From an uncultured Desulfotignum sp. (lineage in GTDB: Bacteria > Desulfobacterota > Desulfobacteria > Desulfobacterales > Desulfobacteraceae): 5,905 nt of DNA. The position numbers and the translations under genes were made by a program. Under the pieces are notes generated by a model. That model saw only the letters and a list, made by a program, of their open reading frames with translations, searched no databases and was not told the DNA's origin. Each line of letters opens with the position of its first letter. The stretch's first letter is position 1. This document shows, in pieces, positions 5,791 to 5,905 of this stretch. The stretch lies in NCBI GenBank assembly GCA_937951975.1, contig CALGAJ010000136.1:1-5905 (forward strand), in the 5' to 3' direction.

Positions 5791-5905
5791 TACGCATCAA
5801 TCTGCTGCCGTTCAGGGTGGCCAGAAAACGGGAAAATATCCGCCAGCAGGTATCGATATTTCTATTGTCCGTGATTCTGGTGATCGTGGGCTTGACCTGG
5901 TACAC
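5787..5905 (+). CDS. pilN: Type IV pilus assembly protein PilN, N-terminal fragment (3' end outside window)
   Basis: The frame opens at ATG 5787, overlapping the pilM stop by 4 bases (ATGA), and remains open to the window edge, giving 39 residues. The protein begins MIRINLLPFR: the I-N-L-L-P motif is the hallmark of PilN and is the segment that docks into PilM. A basic cytoplasmic stretch follows (VARKRENIRQQ, 11-21), then the start of the single inner-membrane helix (about 22-39, SIFLLSVILVIVGL). PilN is known to pair with PilO in the periplasm, forming the alignment complex between the inner-membrane motor and the outer-membrane secretin. A GGTGGA ribosome-site-like stretch (5775-5780) lies 6 bases upstream, within pilM. 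The overlap implies translational coupling with pilM; pilO, pilP and pilQ would be expected to follow beyond the window. Confidence 0.92.
   Translation, partial: MIRINLLPFRVARKRENIRQQVSIFLLSVILVIVGLTWY

Overview
The window reads as ordinary chromosomal DNA of a Gram-negative, probably anaerobic deltaproteobacterium-type organism. A Desulfobacteraceae-like (Desulfobacterota) sulfate reducer is my best guess. This rests on the gene mix (FeoB, a membrane-anchored TPR protein, an NtrC-type two-component pair, pilM/pilN) and on protein flavour, not on any marker gene, so the taxonomic call is an inference.

Layout. Left block, + strand (1-1628): the 3' end of feoB (ferrous iron transporter), then a secreted protein made of two bacterial SH3 repeats, then a membrane-anchored TPR protein resembling YfgM. 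Spacing is 16 and 40 bases, so these look like one transcription unit. It ends at a strong GC-rich hairpin (1645-1677) that sits between convergent genes and probably stops transcription from both sides. Middle block, - strand (4506 down to 1683): a membrane sensor histidine kinase followed 13 bases later by its sigma-54-activating response regulator, a clear two-component operon. Right block, + strand (4732 to the window edge): pilM, overlapping by 4 bases with the start of pilN, the beginning of a type IV pilus (or related secretion machine) assembly operon pilMN(OPQ).

The kinase/regulator operon and the pilM operon diverge from one AT-rich 225-base intergenic region (4507-4731). This is the most informative non-coding part of the window. 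It holds a near-consensus sigma-70 promoter for the kinase (TTGATA-17-TATAAT on the - strand), at least one candidate + strand promoter for pilM (TTGACA-16-TCTATT), and a 35-base concentric dyad (4600-4634) just downstream of the kinase -10 box. The layout suggests that the two operons are co-regulated, possibly with the response regulator controlling pilus or surface functions, but this is inference. No mobile element, CRISPR array, RNA gene or clearly novel multi-gene system is visible. No gene-free stretch exceeds 300 bases.
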